Source: Bacillota bacterium (GTDB taxonomy: Bacteria; Bacillota; Dethiobacteria; DTU022; JAAZDR01). Taken from it: DNA of 7,415 nucleotides. Below, piece after piece: positions 5,952 through 7,415 of the stretch. The stretch lies in NCBI GenBank assembly GCA_012512705.1, contig JAAZDR010000018.1, positions 1 to 7,415 on the forward strand, given 5' to 3'. Numbering within the stretch: position 1 is the stretch's first letter; each line of letters opens with the position of its first letter. The notes under the pieces were generated by a model. It was given only the letters and a program-made list of their open reading frames with translations. It searched no databases and had not been told where the DNA came from. Both the position numbers and the translations under genes were made by a program.

Positions 5952-7185
5952 AATTACCGTCATCTGTATTAAAAGGAGAAAACAAAGGCTGCCCAAACTT
6001 TTCCCGGCCAAAATCAGCGATTATTCCCTGTCCTTCTCTACACAGCCAGCGGGCAAATTTTACGGCAGCAGGATAGTTAACACTGGGGAAACGGCCCGGG
6101 TTAACGATGATTAAAGAAAAAATATTTTTTAAACCGATATCCGGCTGGGTACTTTTATCCTCGGGGCGATCCCCGCCAGCTGGTTCTTCGCAGGTAAAAA
6201 GGCGCAGTCCGCTGCTGCTCGAAACGATAGCGCTTGCCCTATCTACGAGGGCGTAGGCCTTTTTTTCTGCCGCAAGGCGGATGATGCCGAGGTTACCGGC
6301 CACCCCGGGAGAGATGATATACCATTTGCCTTCAGGGATAATCCCTGCTCTCTGCCAGATCTTTTGTTCCTGCAGGTGGGTTCCGGAGTAGTCACCGCGG
6401 CTGACAAATAAAGAGGAGGTGCGGGCAAGATGGCGGAAAACATCAACGATGCCGGCTTTTTCGGCAAGAGCGGCGATCCCTGCTGGGTCGTTCTCCGGGC
6501 CAACAAGTACGAAATCGTTGGCCATAATCTTAACCTTGAGAGTACCCCAGCCTTCCTGCATAAATTCTTCCTCCAGCTCCGGAGCATGGGAGAGAACCAT
6601 GTCTACGCGTCCGTCCCTGGCGATCTTCAGCGCCCGGCCGCTGCCAACGGCGATATGGCGTACGAGGATACCGCTTGCTTGATAAAAAGCCTGCTCCAAG
6701 AGGTCAAGCAGCCCCGTTTCCACTGGCTCCATAGTGCTCGCTAAGAGCAGATGTGTGCCTAGCTTTTCTTTTTTCGGGCCCCTTGCTGCAGCTTCTTGGG
6801 GCGCAGAAGGCTCCGCTCCCGTTACGCCGCTGCCTAGAAAGGATTCCAACTGGCTGTCCACCTCATCCTTAAAGGATTTAAACTGAAGAAGGAGTTCGCT
6901 TCCTTCACGGGTAAGCTGCGCCCCTCCCCCGGCAAGGCCGCCAGCCTGCTTGTATACGAGGGAAAGTCCGAGGGCCTTTTCCGCCTCTTGGATCAGCCCC
7001 CAGGCATAGCGGTAGGAAAAGCCGAGCTTTGCAGCGGCACGGCTGATTGAACCGTAAATATTAATATGCTCCAGAAGGCTAAAGAGATTGTTAACGGAAA
7101 GGCGCTTCTGCCCTTCGAGCTCTAAGGAAATTTTAAATGATGATGATGATAAAAAATCTTTGCTATTTTTATTTTCCAACAGCAC
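5950..7185 (-). CDS. Transcriptional regulator: ModE-type HTH fused to TupA-like binding domain
   Basis: The protein has 411 residues. Residues ~30-105 are a ModE/LysR-type winged helix-turn-helix, with GSISRAAAKLGFSYRYAWG at 45-63 as the recognition region and a glycine-rich wing (GGLAGGGAQLT) at 82-92. A flexible linker runs 118-143. Residues ~145-408 are a TupA-like binding domain colinear with the TupA encoded downstream: GSGRALKIA matches GTGQAIEIG, ANDFVLVGP matches YNDFVFLGP, SRGDYSGTH (262-270) matches SRGDNSGTH, and both end in KFGQPLF/TFGQSLF. There is no signal peptide, so it is cytosolic. Several pocket motifs differ: TTTS becomes STME (150-153), GQGMG becomes SPGVA (292-296), TDRGTY becomes VDRASA (314-319). 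The start is GTG at 7185 with AAAGG 4 bp before it, a tight spacing; a TTG at 7179 is possible. It probably senses tungstate or molybdate and controls the tup promoter just downstream. Confidence 0.88.
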   Translation of the reverse strand: MLLENKNSKDFLSSSSFKISLELEGQKRLSVNNLFSLLEHINIYGSISRAAAKLGFSYRYAWGLIQEAEKALGLSLVYKQAGGLAGGGAQLTREGSELLLQFKSFKDEVDSQLESFLGSGVTGAEPSAPQEAAARGPKKEKLGTHLLLASTMEPVETGLLDLLEQAFYQASGILVRHIAVGSGRALKIARDGRVDMVLSHAPELEEEFMQEGWGTLKVKIMANDFVLVGPENDPAGIAALAEKAGIVDVFRHLARTSSLFVSRGDYSGTHLQEQKIWQRAGIIPEGKWYIISPGVAGNLGIIRLAAEKKAYALVDRASAIVSSSSGLRLFTCEEPAGGDRPEDKSTQPDIGLKNIFSLIIVNPGRFPSVNYPAAVKFARWLCREGQGIIADFGREKFGQPLFSPFNTDDGN

Positions 7186-7227
7186 TCTGCCTTTCTTTCA
7201 ATGATATCAGCTTCTGCTGCGTTTTTG

Positions 7228-7415
7228 CTATTTTAGCGATTCAACAAGCTCCAGGTAGCGCTCCCTAATGAGCTTGGTTATCAGGCCTGGGCGGCCGTTC
7301 CCGATCTCCGGACCGTCCACTATAGCACGGATCGGTACTACTCCATCGGGCGTGTTGGTGAGGAAAGCTTCCTCTGCCCCAAGTAGTTCTTCACGCGTCA
7401 TGTAGCGTTCTGCAA
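7228..7415 (-). CDS. Class IV PLP aminotransferase, C-terminal fragment
   Basis: The frame enters from the right edge and ends with TAG at 7230-7228, giving 61 complete codons. The sequence runs ERYMTREEL, AEEAFLTNTPDGVVPI, VDGPEIGNGRPGLITKL, the usual end of fold-type IV PLP aminotransferases (D-amino-acid transaminase, branched-chain aminotransferase, aminodeoxychorismate lyase). The conserved TNT and the glycine-rich IGNGRPG close to the phosphate pocket are present. The catalytic lysine lies outside the window, so the member cannot be named. It ends 42 bp before the regulator on the same strand. No promoter or terminator is visible in that gap, so the two may share a transcript. Confidence 0.85.
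   Translation of the reverse strand, partial: AERYMTREELLGAEEAFLTNTPDGVVPIRAIVDGPEIGNGRPGLITKLIRERYLELVESLK

Noticed and set aside
7186..7227. Operator or promoter for the regulator in the 42-bp gap (TGATATCA palindrome, 7202-7209)
   Set aside because: An 8-bp A/T-rich palindrome is easily found by chance and no -35/-10 pair is visible, so no regulatory site is called.

Overview
The window is one stretch of bacterial chromosome in which every recognisable gene lies on the minus strand, so transcription runs from high to low coordinates. Gene content (a TupABC tungstate importer, FmdE-family and DUF364 proteins, a ModE-type regulator, a Moco-type riboswitch), moderate GC, strong GGAGG-like ribosome binding sites and a lipoprotein with a VVGC lipobox suggest an anaerobic member of the Clostridia, perhaps Peptococcaceae-like. 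That placement is inferred from gene content; no marker gene is present.

Layout in order of transcription. (1) 7415-7228: C-terminal end of a class IV PLP aminotransferase. (2) 7185-5950: a cytosolic regulator joining a ModE-type winged helix-turn-helix to a complete TupA-like oxyanion-binding domain. (3) 5949-5501: a non-coding leader with a strong sigma-A-type promoter, a probable molybdenum/tungsten cofactor riboswitch aptamer, and an intrinsic terminator whose 5' arm can pair instead with the 3' end of the aptamer. (4) 5500-3030: tupA (lipoprotein), tupB (permease) and tupC (ATPase), a complete tungstate ABC importer. (5) 2978-2238: a DUF4213/DUF364 protein. (6) 2241-1351: a WtpA/ModA-type tungstate/molybdate-binding protein with no export signal, overlapping the DUF364 gene by ATGA. 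(7) 1318-515: a TrmO/TsaA-like protein fused to a degenerate FmdE-like domain. (8) 501-1: a stand-alone FmdE-family protein cut by the window edge.

Genes 4 to 8 look like a single polycistronic unit: gaps are 67 bp or less, one pair overlaps, and no terminator is visible between them. The working model, which is inference, is that tungstate enters through TupABC and that the downstream cytosolic proteins bind, store or deliver the metal, or act in the cofactor chemistry that uses it. Control would have two layers. The riboswitch would shut off transcription when finished cofactor is plentiful. The ModE-TupA fusion could sense the oxyanion itself and act at the promoter 12 bp beyond its own stop codon. 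Least familiar are the signal-less WtpA-like protein, the TrmO-FmdE fusion, and the DUF364 and FmdE genes sharing a tungstate operon.
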